Shown here: positions 1 to 8,058 of the stretch, piece after piece
How positions within the stretch are numbered: the stretch's first letter is position 1
How the letters are laid out: each line of letters starts with the position of its first letter
Assembly: GCA_903887485.1 (NCBI GenBank)
Contig: CAISPV010000017.1
Coordinates: 1 to 46,932, forward strand
Source: an uncultured Desulfobulbaceae bacterium
Lineage (GTDB): Bacteria > Desulfobacterota > Desulfobulbia > Desulfobulbales > Desulfocapsaceae
Reading direction: 5' to 3'
Length of the DNA: 46,932 nt
Notes under the pieces: model-generated
What the model was told of the DNA's origin: nothing
Databases searched by the model: none
The model's input: the letters and a program-made list of their open reading frames with translations, nothing else
Program-made: the position numbers and the translations under genes

Positions 1-778
1 AATGACCGGTGGGGATAAAATAGGTGCCGGGGACTTTGGCATAGGTCTTGTCGGGAAAGAGGGCGATGGGTGCATCCCCTGGGATGGCCTGCGATTCCAG
101 AAGCAGCGTACCGCCGGGGCGCAGCGCCTGATAGCAGTCACGCAGCACGTCAATGGGTGAGGCGCGGTGGTAGATGATGCCCATGAGGAAGAGGACATCA
201 AAGCAGTCCGGGAAGAGGGAGAGATGCTCGACGCCGAGCAGGTCAATATGCAACGCTTCCTGTCCGGCCATGCTGTTTAAGGCCTTGAAGCAGTAGTAGT
301 GCTGCATGGAGGGCTCCAGACCGAGGACCAGTTTGGGCCGGTAAGGGGCCATGCGGAACATGTAGTAGCCGTTGTTGCAGCCGATATCGGCGATGATCTT
401 GCCTTCGAGGTCGGGCAGCATGGGCAGCAGACGCTGCCATTTGCGTTCGCTCCGCCACTCGGCGTCGATATCGATGCCAAAGACCGAAAAGGGGCCTTTG
501 CGCCAGGGCATGAAGGCGCGCAGGGCCTCTTTGACCTGCGCCTGATCAGCCGAACTCAGCTCGTCCTGGCCGCCGATGATGACGGTGTCGCCGCTACAGT
601 CGACGGTCCGGGCCGGAAAATGGGTCAGCGTTTCATAGGGGTTGCGGTAGCGGAGAAAGCCTTTCTTGGGCTGGTTGACCCACTGCTGCCGCTCCAGATG
701 GACGGCCGTGATCTCCTGGCGGCGGGCGGTGGCCGGGAGCTGGGAGAGGTACTCCAGGGATAATGGCAGCTGCTTCAT
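1..778 (-). CDS. cmoB: tRNA U34 carboxymethyltransferase CmoB (C-terminal part missing)
   Basis: CmoB transfers the carboxymethyl group of carboxy-SAM to 5-hydroxyuridine at tRNA position 34, giving cmo5U. The frame starts at an ATG whose complement lies at 776-778 and overlaps the cmoA stop by 4 bp (ATGA). It stays open for 259 residues to the left window edge, so the C-terminus is cut off. The N-terminal part reads MKQLPLSLEYLSQ, followed by a CmoB-type region with FMPWRKGPF. A SAM-binding motif IADIGCNNGYYMFRM lies at about 3/5 of the visible part, followed by LGLEPSM and DVLFLMGIIYHR, all typical of CmoB. Cotranscription with cmoA is expected because the two enzymes act in sequence. Family assignment is secure; only the end is unknown. 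Confidence 0.93.
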   Translation of the reverse strand, partial: MKQLPLSLEYLSQLPATARRQEITAVHLERQQWVNQPKKGFLRYRNPYETLTHFPARTVDCSGDTVIIGGQDELSSADQAQVKEALRAFMPWRKGPFSVFGIDIDAEWRSERKWQRLLPMLPDLEGKIIADIGCNNGYYMFRMAPYRPKLVLGLEPSMQHYYCFKALNSMAGQEALHIDLLGVEHLSLFPDCFDVLFLMGIIYHRASPIDVLRDCYQALRPGGTLLLESQAIPGDAPIALFPDKTYAKVPGTYFIPTGH

Positions 779-1512
779 TCGGGTTTGATGGCGATAAAGG
801 AGACGAAATTAAACCATTGGAAGAAGGTCTCGACGCTTGCAAATCCGGCGCCCAGCAGGAGTTCCCGGTTTTCTTCAATGGAAAAGGGGATCAGGATATT
901 TTCCAGGGCCTCTCTTTTTTTGGCGATCTCCAGTTCCGAATAGCCCCGTTCCAGCTTGAACTGATGGTAGATGTCGATATATTTGCGGTTGAGCAGCGGG
1001 TCGTGGGAGATCTTTTTTTCACTGAGGATCAGGACGCCGCCGGGCCGCAGGTTATTAAAAAGCCGGTGGATAAAGTCCTTCCGCCTGAGGGGCCGGATGA
1101 ACTGGAGGGTGTAGTTGAGGAGAAAGGCCCCGGTTCCCTGCTGCTCGAAATCGGTGATGTCCTGCTCAATAAAGGCAACCTGGTCCTGTTTGGAGAACAT
1201 CTCGGCCTTCATCCTGGCCTTATGGAGCATGGCCGGCGAGTTGTCGATGCCGGTGAATTGCAGCCCCTTGTCCGGCAACAGCCGAGCCAGTTGCAGCAGG
1301 GTGGTGCCGGTGGCGCAGCCCAGGTCGATGACCGTGTCGTTGTGGCGGAGAAAAATGTCGAGGAGCCGGGCTGTCCCTTTGATGACCTCCTGGTAAAAAG
1401 GAATGGAGCGGTCGAGCATGTCATCGAATACCTCCACCACCTGTTCGGTGAAGACAAAATCCTCCTGGACCTGGTTGACGGCAAAAAGGGTGTCTTTGGT
1501 GGTGGGTGGCAT
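775..1512 (-). CDS. cmoA: carboxy-S-adenosyl-L-methionine synthase CmoA
   Basis: CmoA makes carboxy-SAM from SAM and prephenate; CmoB downstream uses it for wobble-uridine modification. The 245-residue protein has the usual length of the family. Residues 58-68 hold the methyltransferase motif VIDLGCATGTT, followed by FTGIDNSPAMLHKA and a C-terminal FFQWFNFVSFIAIKP. The LNYTLQFI segment in the middle is characteristic of CmoA. The start at 1512 (MPPTTKDTLF) has no strong Shine-Dalgarno sequence, but a CmoA N-terminus should begin about here because the motif DFVFTEQVVEVFDDMLDRS follows at the expected distance. It is divergent from the hydantoinase-like gene at 1646. Confidence 0.95.
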   Translation of the reverse strand: MPPTTKDTLFAVNQVQEDFVFTEQVVEVFDDMLDRSIPFYQEVIKGTARLLDIFLRHNDTVIDLGCATGTTLLQLARLLPDKGLQFTGIDNSPAMLHKARMKAEMFSKQDQVAFIEQDITDFEQQGTGAFLLNYTLQFIRPLRRKDFIHRLFNNLRPGGVLILSEKKISHDPLLNRKYIDIYHQFKLERGYSELEIAKKREALENILIPFSIEENRELLLGAGFASVETFFQWFNFVSFIAIKPE

Positions 1513-1552
1513 GGCGGCAATAAAGAAATCAAGAGGGACAGGATTGTGCTGA

Positions 1553-1564
1553 TTGATTGATCAA
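1553..1564. promoter_or_regulatory. small palindrome in the cmoA / hydantoinase divergent gap
   Basis: The 133-bp gap between the two divergent genes must hold both promoters. It contains the imperfect palindrome TTGATTGATCAA and an AT-rich stretch at about 1570-1615. No convincing -35/-10 pair was found on either strand, so this is only a possible operator. Confidence 0.2.
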
Positions 1565-1645
1565 CTGTAAGGTATGGTTTATATACTCTGTAAACAAAGA
1601 TTTTACCATTATTGACTGACATCCTCTACCAAGCAACAGGGAATC

Positions 1646-3298
1646 ATGAAAAAATATATCATTGGAATTGATACGGGTGGCACCTATACGGACGCGGTGC
1701 TTATTGAGGCGGACAGCGGCGCGGTCATTGCCACGGCCAAGGAACCGACCACCCATTATCATCTGGCAACCGGCACCGGCCATGCCCTGGCTGCCCTTCT
1801 GCAAAGCTCCGGGGTTGCGGCCGCAGATGTCCAGCAACTGGCGGTCTCCACTACCTTGGCCACCAATGCCGTGGTCGAAGGCAAGGGGGCGAGGGTGGGC
1901 CTTTTTGTCATCGGTTATGTCAAACATTTCCGCCTGCCGGTGGTGGCGGTGGTCTTTATCAAGGGCGGCCATACCATTCAGGGCACGGAGGAAGAGCCGC
2001 TCGATCTCGAGAATCTGGTGGATACGGTGCGGGGGCTGGCGAGTGAAGTGGATGCCTATGCAGTCTGCAGCGCCATGTCCATGGAAAATCCCACCCATGA
2101 ACTGGTGGCGGAGAAGGCGATTGGTATGCTCGACCCCAAACCGGTTTTCTGCTCGCACCGGATCAGCCAGCAGGCCGGGATGCGGGAGCGGGCCGCCACC
2201 GCCGCCCTCCATGCCAAGCTCATGCCCCTGATGCAGGACTATATCGCCGGCGTCCAGGTGGCCATGATCAAGCAGGGGCTTTCCTGTCCGGTGGTGATCA
2301 TCGGCGGCAATGGCCAGACTGTGTCCATTGATCAGGCCGTCGAGCGGGCCGGGGTGACGGTGGCAAGCGGCCCCGCCTGCACCGCCCATTTCGGGGCCTT
2401 GCAGACCACGGGTGATGCCCTGGTGATTGATGTCGGCGGCACCACCACCGATATTGCCATCATCGAAAACGGTCGGCCGCAACTGGCCCCGGATGGCTGC
2501 CAGATCGGTGAGTGGCAGACCCATGTAGAGGCGATTGACATGTTTACTGCCGGGATTGGCGGCGACAGTCATCTGGTGGTGGATGACCAGGGCTGCCTGC
2601 ATCTTGGGCCCACCCGGGTGGTGCCTTTGTGCGTCGCTGGTTCTTTGCCTCCGGCCTCCGAATGGCTGGGAGCTGGCGCCTCTTCCCGCTGTATCGCGCT
2701 GACCGCTGAGGAGGATATGCCGGAAGATATTGATGATCCGGTGATCACCTTTCTGCGGCAGCATGGACCGGCGACCCCGGCGGCCATTGGTACGGCCATC
2801 GGCCTTTCCTCGGTTCCCCTGGAAAAACATCTGGAGGGGCTGGCTCGGGAGCAGCTGATCTTTGAAACCGGTTTTACCCCCACCGATGCCCTGCATGTGC
2901 TGGGCCAGATTGCCATTGGCAACCGGGAGTCGGCGATAAACGGGGCAGCGGTTCTGGCCCGGATTACAGGAACAGACCCGGAAGCATTCTGTCAGGAGGT
3001 CTTGCGTCTTGCCGAAAAGCAGATTGAGGATCTGATCATCGATTATATTATCCACCGCTACTGGGGCAAATCGCTGACCTCCTTTATCACCAGCCGTGAC
3101 AGCCACCCGGTACTGGGCGTTCAATTTTCCCTGAAGATCCCCCTGATCGGCATTGGCGCTGCTTCCCGTTACTTCCTGCCGGGTGTGGCTGAGCGGCTGG
3201 GGACCACGGTCAGTTTTCCCGAGCATTGCGAGGTGGGCAATGCCGTGGGCGCTGCCCTGCTGGGCAAGGCAGCTGTTGCTCTCGAAAAGATCCGTTGA
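1646..3298 (+). CDS. hydantoinase/oxoprolinase (HyuA) family protein
   Basis: This 550-residue protein carries the two phosphate-binding motifs of the acetate/sugar kinase-like fold used by the HyuA/oxoprolinase family: GIDTGGTYTD at residues 7-16 and VIDVGGTTTDIAII at 260-273. The segment STTLATNAVVEGKGA (68-82) is the family signature. Known members hydrolyse hydantoin-like or 5-oxoproline rings with ATP, but substrates differ greatly and the substrate here is unknown. Residues about 377-425 (VITFLRQHGPATPAAIG onward) look like a winged-helix insertion, seen in some prokaryotic members. The start has a good RBS (CAGGGAA) 5 bases before ATG. No HyuB partner is nearby. Instead, a radical SAM gene follows after 7 bases, implying cotranscription and perhaps a shared pathway. 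Confidence 0.85.
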   Translation: MKKYIIGIDTGGTYTDAVLIEADSGAVIATAKEPTTHYHLATGTGHALAALLQSSGVAAADVQQLAVSTTLATNAVVEGKGARVGLFVIGYVKHFRLPVVAVVFIKGGHTIQGTEEEPLDLENLVDTVRGLASEVDAYAVCSAMSMENPTHELVAEKAIGMLDPKPVFCSHRISQQAGMRERAATAALHAKLMPLMQDYIAGVQVAMIKQGLSCPVVIIGGNGQTVSIDQAVERAGVTVASGPACTAHFGALQTTGDALVIDVGGTTTDIAIIENGRPQLAPDGCQIGEWQTHVEAIDMFTAGIGGDSHLVVDDQGCLHLGPTRVVPLCVAGSLPPASEWLGAGASSRCIALTAEEDMPEDIDDPVITFLRQHGPATPAAIGTAIGLSSVPLEKHLEGLAREQLIFETGFTPTDALHVLGQIAIGNRESAINGAAVLARITGTDPEAFCQEVLRLAEKQIEDLIIDYIIHRYWGKSLTSFITSRDSHPVLGVQFSLKIPLIGIGAASRYFLPGVAERLGTTVSFPEHCEVGNAVGAALLGKAAVALEKIR

Positions 3299-3305
3299 AG
3301 AGAGC

Positions 3306-5318
3306 ATGAGCGCTAATCGTTCATTGCCTGCCGGAGAGTCCCTGCTGATCTATCCGCCTTTTGCCGACCCCACCTGGCCTTATGTGAGTCTGCCCACCCT
3401 CAAGGGGTATCTGGGCCGGCGCGGGATTTCGGTGCAAGTCCGGGATTGGAATGTTGAGGCCATCTCTTTTCTGACAAAGGCGTCCACCATTGCCCGGTGG
3501 CGGCAGCATCTGGCGGCGCGGTTTCAGGAACTCAATGACCGGGACAGTCTGACCCGATCCGAGCAGATGGAATACCGGCGGGTGGCGGAGGCCATGCCCC
3601 TGTTTCAGGATTTTGGTGCGGCCGTAAACACGATGCGGGATGCGGAGGGTTTTTATGACCGGGCCGCCTATGCTGCGGCGCGTGACAGTCTGGAAGAACT
3701 GTTTCAGATCATGGAGGCGGTCTGTTTTCCGTTCCGTTTCACCTGTAATCGGGCGGATCACCTGGTGGCGCCCTGGGATTTCCAGATGTTGGATTCCTAT
3801 ATCGCGGGTCGCACCAGTCCCCTTGACCAGTTTTACCGCCGGCAGTTGGCGGAAGTGGCAGCCCCGAGGTTTGTCGGGATCTCCCTGACCTTTGTCTCCC
3901 AGATCCCGGAGGCCTTTTATCTCTGCCGCCTGTTCCGGGAATTTTTCCCTGACTGTTTTTTGATGCTGGGCGGCCCCTGCGTCGATCTGATGGTCCGGCA
4001 TGGCCAGCCGGAGGTTACGGCCCGGATTCTGGGTTATGTGGACGGGATCACCATGCAGGAGGGGGAGAAAACCCTGGAGCAGCTTCTGCCCCTCCTGGCA
4101 GGTGGCGGACGCCCTGATTCAGCCCAATTGGCGATAATATCGAATCTCATCACCCGCGATCCGGTCAGCGGCGCCATTGTTCAAGGGCCGCCGGCGGTGC
4201 TCGATATGGCGGAGAGCGCAGCGCCCGACTATTCCGATCTGGATTTGCAACGCTATCTGGCGCCCTCCCCCATGCTCCTCTACAGTCCGACCCGAGGCTG
4301 CTACTGGAACAAGTGCTCGTTCTGCGGCTATGGCTTTAATCAGTCCGGGGCCCATGCCTACCGGGAGATCCCGGTGCAACAGGCCGTGGCTGATCTGCAG
4401 GCCTTGCAGGAGAAATACGGGGTTACCAATTTCTACTTTTCCTGTGATGTCCTCTCCCCTGATTACGCCTTCCGTCTGGCCCAGGGGATCCTTGATGCCG
4501 GGCTTGAGATCTACTGGTCAACCGATCTGCGCATTGAGGCGGCCTATACCCCGGAGCGCTGCCGTCTGCTCTATCAAGCCGGCCTGCGGGCCGTGGCCTT
4601 CGGCGTTGAGAGCGGATCTGCGAAGGTTCTGCGTCTCATGCACAAGGGGGTGACGCCGGAGCGCATTCGGGCGGTCAATCGCCATTTCCATCAGGCCGGG
4701 ATCTCTACTGCCTGGATGACCTTTCTCGGCCATCCGGGTGAGGGCTTCCAGGAGGCCCAGGCCACACTCGATCTGCTGGCAGCGGAACGGAAGGTGGTGG
4801 ACCAGTTTATTGTCGGTACCTTTGGCCTGACCCCAGGGTCCCGGATTGCCTGCCGGCCGGAGGAGTTCGGTATTGATTCCATTTCCTATACGGCAGGAGA
4901 CGTGTTCCGGCTCTTCCCGATTTGCAGCGACCGGACTGCCAGGATCAATGCCGGAGACCAGCGATTTGCGCAACTGGACGCCCAGATTGATGATCTTTCC
5001 TGCCGCTATCAGCTCGATCATTACCCTTGGGCCGGGGCCATCTCCACCCATCACTCGTTTCTGTATCTGCTACGCTATGGTCAGCGGGTCTTTGCTAAAC
5101 CATGGCCCTTGCCCCAGAAAAAGAAGAAAAAGGCCGGGGCCGGGAAGAAAATCCAGCCTCGTTTTCCCCTGGCCGGGCTGCGCCGCCGGGAAGAGGAGTT
5201 CATGGGCCACTATCTGGAACGTGCGTTGCGGCCTGATCCAAAAACGGGCTTGACGCCTCTCTGCTTTGACCATTTCCAGGCGGTGCTGGCTCGGGAAGAA
5301 GAAAAAGGCGGGCGATGA
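3306..5318 (+). CDS. B12-binding-like radical SAM protein of unknown function
   Basis: A 670-residue protein. Residues about 10-300 resemble the N-terminal cobalamin-binding-like half of the B12/radical SAM superfamily (LLIYPPFADPTWPYVSLPTL, later FLMLGGPCVDLM), but I see no DxHxxG motif, so cobalamin binding is uncertain. The radical SAM cluster motif is GCYWNKCSFCGYG, with cysteines at 332, 337 and 340. The CX4CX2C spacing is wider than the usual CX3CX2C. VAFGVESGS and FLGHPGE further on are typical of the SAM-binding barrel. The start at 3306 was chosen because it has the RBS GAAGAGAG and follows the upstream stop by 7 bases; a longer frame opens at 3153 but overlaps the hydantoinase-like gene. 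A lysine-rich patch near residue 595 (KKKKKAGAGKK) may bind nucleic acid or be a linker. The reaction cannot be told from sequence. Confidence 0.85.
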   Translation: MSANRSLPAGESLLIYPPFADPTWPYVSLPTLKGYLGRRGISVQVRDWNVEAISFLTKASTIARWRQHLAARFQELNDRDSLTRSEQMEYRRVAEAMPLFQDFGAAVNTMRDAEGFYDRAAYAAARDSLEELFQIMEAVCFPFRFTCNRADHLVAPWDFQMLDSYIAGRTSPLDQFYRRQLAEVAAPRFVGISLTFVSQIPEAFYLCRLFREFFPDCFLMLGGPCVDLMVRHGQPEVTARILGYVDGITMQEGEKTLEQLLPLLAGGGRPDSAQLAIISNLITRDPVSGAIVQGPPAVLDMAESAAPDYSDLDLQRYLAPSPMLLYSPTRGCYWNKCSFCGYGFNQSGAHAYREIPVQQAVADLQALQEKYGVTNFYFSCDVLSPDYAFRLAQGILDAGLEIYWSTDLRIEAAYTPERCRLLYQAGLRAVAFGVESGSAKVLRLMHKGVTPERIRAVNRHFHQAGISTAWMTFLGHPGEGFQEAQATLDLLAAERKVVDQFIVGTFGLTPGSRIACRPEEFGIDSISYTAGDVFRLFPICSDRTARINAGDQRFAQLDAQIDDLSCRYQLDHYPWAGAISTHHSFLYLLRYGQRVFAKPWPLPQKKKKKAGAGKKIQPRFPLAGLRRREEEFMGHYLERALRPDPKTGLTPLCFDHFQAVLAREEEKGGR

Positions 5319-5377
5319 AACAGGGCGCTTGGTCGGGATTTTTTATGAACCTTTAACCTTCATCATTCAATATTCTT

Positions 5378-5908
5378 ATGCTTCCTATTATTACCTTTAT
5401 CGGCTGGCACAACAGCGGCAAGACCACTCTGGTGACCAAGGTGGTCGCCCATCTGAAAGAGCGCGGCTATCGGGTGGCGGTGATTAAATCGACAAAAGAA
5501 ACGGGGATAGCCTTTGATGCCCCGGGCACCGATACCGCCCGGCATCGTCAGGCCGGGGCCGATATGGTGCTGTTGGTGGCGCCCGACCAGATGACCATGG
5601 TCACCGGCAAAACGGATGAATCACTGGTGGATCTGGCGCAACGGTTCTGTTCCGATGTCGATCTCGTTATCGGCGAGGGATTTAAAAGGGCGGCCGGTGT
5701 GCCCAAGATCGAGGTCAGAAGGGAGGGGGATCAACCCCTGCTACGAGAACAGGTGGAGGGAGTTATTGCCATGGCCACCGATCTTGTCGTCCCCGATGTT
5801 CCGGGCTGTGTCCGGTTTCAGCTCGATCAGGGGTTGGAGATTGCCGATTTTATCGAAAAATATTTTCGTCTGGCGGCGAATGTGACAGAGAGATTTTCTG
5901 ATGAATGA
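5378..5908 (+). CDS. mobB: molybdopterin-guanine dinucleotide biosynthesis protein MobB
   Basis: MobB is a GTP-binding adapter that assists MobA in attaching GMP to molybdopterin, the cofactor of formate dehydrogenases and other molybdenum/tungsten enzymes. The 176-residue protein opens with the P-loop FIGWHNSGKTTL (Gly9-Thr16). It has the family segments VAVIKSTKE and GTDTARHRQAGAD, then DLVIGEGFK and PKIEV. The length matches stand-alone MobB. There is no clear Shine-Dalgarno sequence before the ATG, but the P-loop position leaves no better start. The stop is 2 bp from the converging antitoxin stop, with no visible terminator between them. Confidence 0.93.
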   Translation: MLPIITFIGWHNSGKTTLVTKVVAHLKERGYRVAVIKSTKETGIAFDAPGTDTARHRQAGADMVLLVAPDQMTMVTGKTDESLVDLAQRFCSDVDLVIGEGFKRAAGVPKIEVRREGDQPLLREQVEGVIAMATDLVVPDVPGCVRFQLDQGLEIADFIEKYFRLAANVTERFSDE

Positions 5909-5910
5909 TT

Positions 5911-6201
5911 TCAGGCGTGCAGAGATTTGAGCGCCAGATCCGGAGCTGTTGAGACAATCTTGAGCAGCGCAGCAGCAGGACCGGTCGGGGTGCGACGGTG
6001 TTGCTCCCAATTTTGCAGGGTCTTGATGCTCACATGCATGAGGTGGGCAAACTCGCTTTGTGAGAGTCCAATTTTTTCACGCACCGCCTTAACATCGGGT
6101 GCGGTAACTTCAATTCGGCGCGAGGCTTGGGCTTTGCCGTTGGTTATGGCCTTGGCTTCTTTCAGACTTTGCACCAGATCCTCAAATAGTGTTTTTTCCA
6201 T
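5911..6201 (-). CDS. HTH-type antitoxin (HigA/NadS-like)
   Basis: A 96-residue DNA-binding antitoxin, second gene of a toxin-first operon. The helix-turn-helix covers residues about 45-67 (GLSQSEFAHLMHVSIKTLQNW), followed by EQHRRTPTGPAAALL, the usual signature of antitoxins paired with RelE/HigB-type toxins. The ATG lies 2 bases after the toxin stop, so the two were translationally coupled. The antitoxin is intact although its toxin is broken, so it may now survive only as a repressor acting at the promoter around 6647-6675. Confidence 0.9.
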   Translation of the reverse strand: MEKTLFEDLVQSLKEAKAITNGKAQASRRIEVTAPDVKAVREKIGLSQSEFAHLMHVSIKTLQNWEQHRRTPTGPAAALLKIVSTAPDLALKSLHA

Positions 6202-6203
6202 GA

Positions 6204-6640
6204 TTACAGCTCCTTGACAAGTTCACGCAGAATGGAAGTTTCCTTGTCGGTCAGGGTATCTTTTTTCGATTTAGGATAGACGACCAGCAGATAAATCTGG
6301 TGGTTGTCTTTTATCCAGTAGTAATTCCGTTTCTAAATCAAGCGTTCACTTCGTCGAATGCGCTGCGCCGCTCCTCACCGTACTACTTGTACTGCCTCGT
6401 CGCGACTCGCTTTTCTTCTCGTGTACATCTTGATTTAGAAACGGAATAAATCACCCGCACTCCACCACTCTTGCCGCGACCCGGAACGGCAAAACGCATC
6501 TTGCGAATGCCGCCGCCATTTCTGATGATATTGCCGCGTTCCGGGTCTTCTGCCAGTTCGTTTTGTAGCCCCCGGTAGGCATCGTCAGAGAGTAATGCTG
6601 TGACCAGACGGGTGAAGGTTGGAGTTTCAATGAATTCCAT
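6204..6640 (-). pseudogene. RelE/HigB-family toxin gene interrupted by a 122-bp element
   Basis: The first 65 codons read MEFIETPTFTRLV through GGVRVIY, then the frame enters an inserted element and stops at 6383. The missing C-terminus (YYWIKDNHQIYLLVVYPK, ending in RELVKEL) is present on the other side of the element, at 6204-6324. Removing the element and one copy of the flanking TAA restores an open frame of exactly 103 residues, the usual size of this toxin family (mRNA interferases of the RelE superfamily). The toxin is presumably inactive now. The reconstructed junction gives the conserved VRVIYYW. The start codon lies only 6 bases after a perfect -10 box, so the mRNA seems leaderless. 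Confidence 0.9.
6325..6446. mobile_element. 122-bp MITE-like element with 18-bp perfect inverted ends
   Basis: The ends are perfect 18-bp inverted repeats: TTCCGTTTCTAAATCAAG at 6325-6342 and its complement at 6429-6446. They are flanked by direct TAA triplets at 6322-6324 and 6447-6449, a 3-bp target duplication. The interior (about 86 bp) has no plausible gene and is GC-richer than the ends. Length, inverted ends, target duplication and lack of coding capacity fit a miniature inverted-repeat transposable element moved in trans. No second copy and no parent transposase were noticed in this window, so the family is unknown. Confidence 0.85.
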
Positions 6641-6646
6641 AATGCT

Positions 6647-6675
6647 ATTATATCCGCCAATGGCGTATGTGTCAA
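6647..6675 (-). promoter_or_regulatory. consensus sigma-70 promoter of the toxin-antitoxin operon with operator in the spacer
   Basis: On the minus strand TTGACA (6675-6670) and TATAAT (6652-6647) are separated by exactly 17 bp, a perfect consensus promoter. The spacer holds the near-palindrome CGCCATTGGCG, well placed for repression by the HTH antitoxin. Only 6 bases separate the -10 box from the toxin ATG at 6640, so transcription should start at or next to the start codon. Confidence 0.8.
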
Positions 6676-6720
6676 ATGTCCTCTATTGCTTCTTGGTCCC
6701 TTTTTATTCAGGCATGATTT

Positions 6721-8037
6721 TCACTTGAACCAGAGATTGCAGATCAGCACGGCGGCGCTGACACCGGCTACCTCGCCGCAGAGGGCGGCCGGCAGGGCGT
6801 GCCGGGTGCGGTGGACACCCACGGCCCCGAAATAGACGGCCAGCACGTAGAAGGTGGTCTCCGTCGATCCCTGGATCACCGAAACCAGGTCAGCGAGAAA
6901 GCTGTTGGGCGCCTGTTTGATGATCTCGCTCATGAGGCCGAAGGCACCGCTGCCGGACAGGGGCCGTAGAAAGGCCATGGCCAGGGCCTCAGGCGGCATT
7001 CCTACGGCTGAAGTCAGTGGCGACAGCACGGTAATCATCATATCCATGGCGCCGCTGGCCCGGAACATACCGATGGCCACAAAGATGGCCACCATGAAGG
7101 GGATGATGCGGATGGTGGTGGTAAAACCTTCCTTGGCGCCGTCGGTCAGGGCCTCATAGATCTTGACCCCGCGCAGATAGCCGAAGATCAGCAGGGCCGA
7201 GATCAGGATCGGGATCAGCCAGGCGGAGAGGGCATTGAGGCAGGCGGCCGAAAAGGTAAACGGCCCTGCCGTCTTGCTGAGCTGATAGCCGATACCACCC
7301 ACAAAGGCGGCAACGAGCAGCCAGATAAAGGTCCGGCCGGCCAGCCCCGGAGGCACCAGCTCGGACTTCGTGCCGGCCTCGATAGTCAGTGGCTCATCCA
7401 TGCCCGGGGTCACCGTTTCTGCAATTACGGCCATCTTCGGCCCCTGATCTCTGGCCGCCAGAAACTTGGCCATGACAATGGCTACCAGGGTCGAGCAGGA
7501 GGTGGCAATCAGGGTCGGGATGAAGATGGAGGCCGGATTGGTGGATCCCGCTGCCGCCCGCACCGTGATCACCCCCAGAGGCAGGATGGTGACACTGGAG
7601 GTATTGATCGCCAGAAACAGACACATGGCATTGGTGGCCGTGCCTTTTTCCGGGGCGAGCTTTTCCAGCTCCTGCATGGCCTTGATCCCCATGGGGGTGG
7701 CGGCGTTGCCAAGCCCCAGTCCGTTGGCCGCCATGTTCATGATCATGGCGCTCATGGCCGGATGGTCGTGCGGCACATCCGGGAAGAGGCGCACCATCAT
7801 GGGCCGCACCCAGCGGGCAATGATCTGCATGAGGCCGCCCACTTCCGCCACCTTCATAATCCCCAGCCACAGGGCCATGGGCCCGATCAGGCCAATGGCC
7901 AGGACCACCGCGTCCTTGGCCGAGTCAAAGGAGGCCTTGGTCAGGGCGTCCATCCGACCGGTATAAGAGGCGGTCACCGTGGCCAGCACGACCATGGCCA
8001 GCCAGATGATATTGATTGCCGACGGTTTCTGTTTCAT
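6721..8037 (-). CDS. SpmA-SpmB fusion, nucleoside-recognition (Gate) domain membrane protein
   Basis: A 438-residue polytopic membrane protein. The N-terminal half (about 1-200) matches spore maturation protein A (Gate domain), with MIMNMAANGLGLGNAATPMG and NTSSVTILPLG. The C-terminal half (about 240-438) matches SpmB, with RPLSGSGAFGLMSEI and VIQGSTETTFYVLAVYFGAVGV. In Bacillus SpmA and SpmB are separate and act in spore core dehydration. In Gram-negative non-sporulators the fused form is common and its role is unknown; a transport function is likely from the Gate domains. The start lies 21 bp after the stop of the beta-CASP gene, so the two are probably cotranscribed. About ten hydrophobic segments can be seen. 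Confidence 0.88.
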   Translation of the reverse strand: MKQKPSAINIIWLAMVVLATVTASYTGRMDALTKASFDSAKDAVVLAIGLIGPMALWLGIMKVAEVGGLMQIIARWVRPMMVRLFPDVPHDHPAMSAMIMNMAANGLGLGNAATPMGIKAMQELEKLAPEKGTATNAMCLFLAINTSSVTILPLGVITVRAAAGSTNPASIFIPTLIATSCSTLVAIVMAKFLAARDQGPKMAVIAETVTPGMDEPLTIEAGTKSELVPPGLAGRTFIWLLVAAFVGGIGYQLSKTAGPFTFSAACLNALSAWLIPILISALLIFGYLRGVKIYEALTDGAKEGFTTTIRIIPFMVAIFVAIGMFRASGAMDMMITVLSPLTSAVGMPPEALAMAFLRPLSGSGAFGLMSEIIKQAPNSFLADLVSVIQGSTETTFYVLAVYFGAVGVHRTRHALPAALCGEVAGVSAAVLICNLWFK

Positions 8038-8058
8038 ATCTCAACTCAGCTTGGGCAA

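Noticed and set aside
1529-3307. 592-codon minus-strand open frame over the hydantoinase-like gene
   Set aside because: Composition (Gly/His/Gln-rich, no domain) is that of an antisense shadow in GC-rich DNA; the plus-strand gene has clear motifs.
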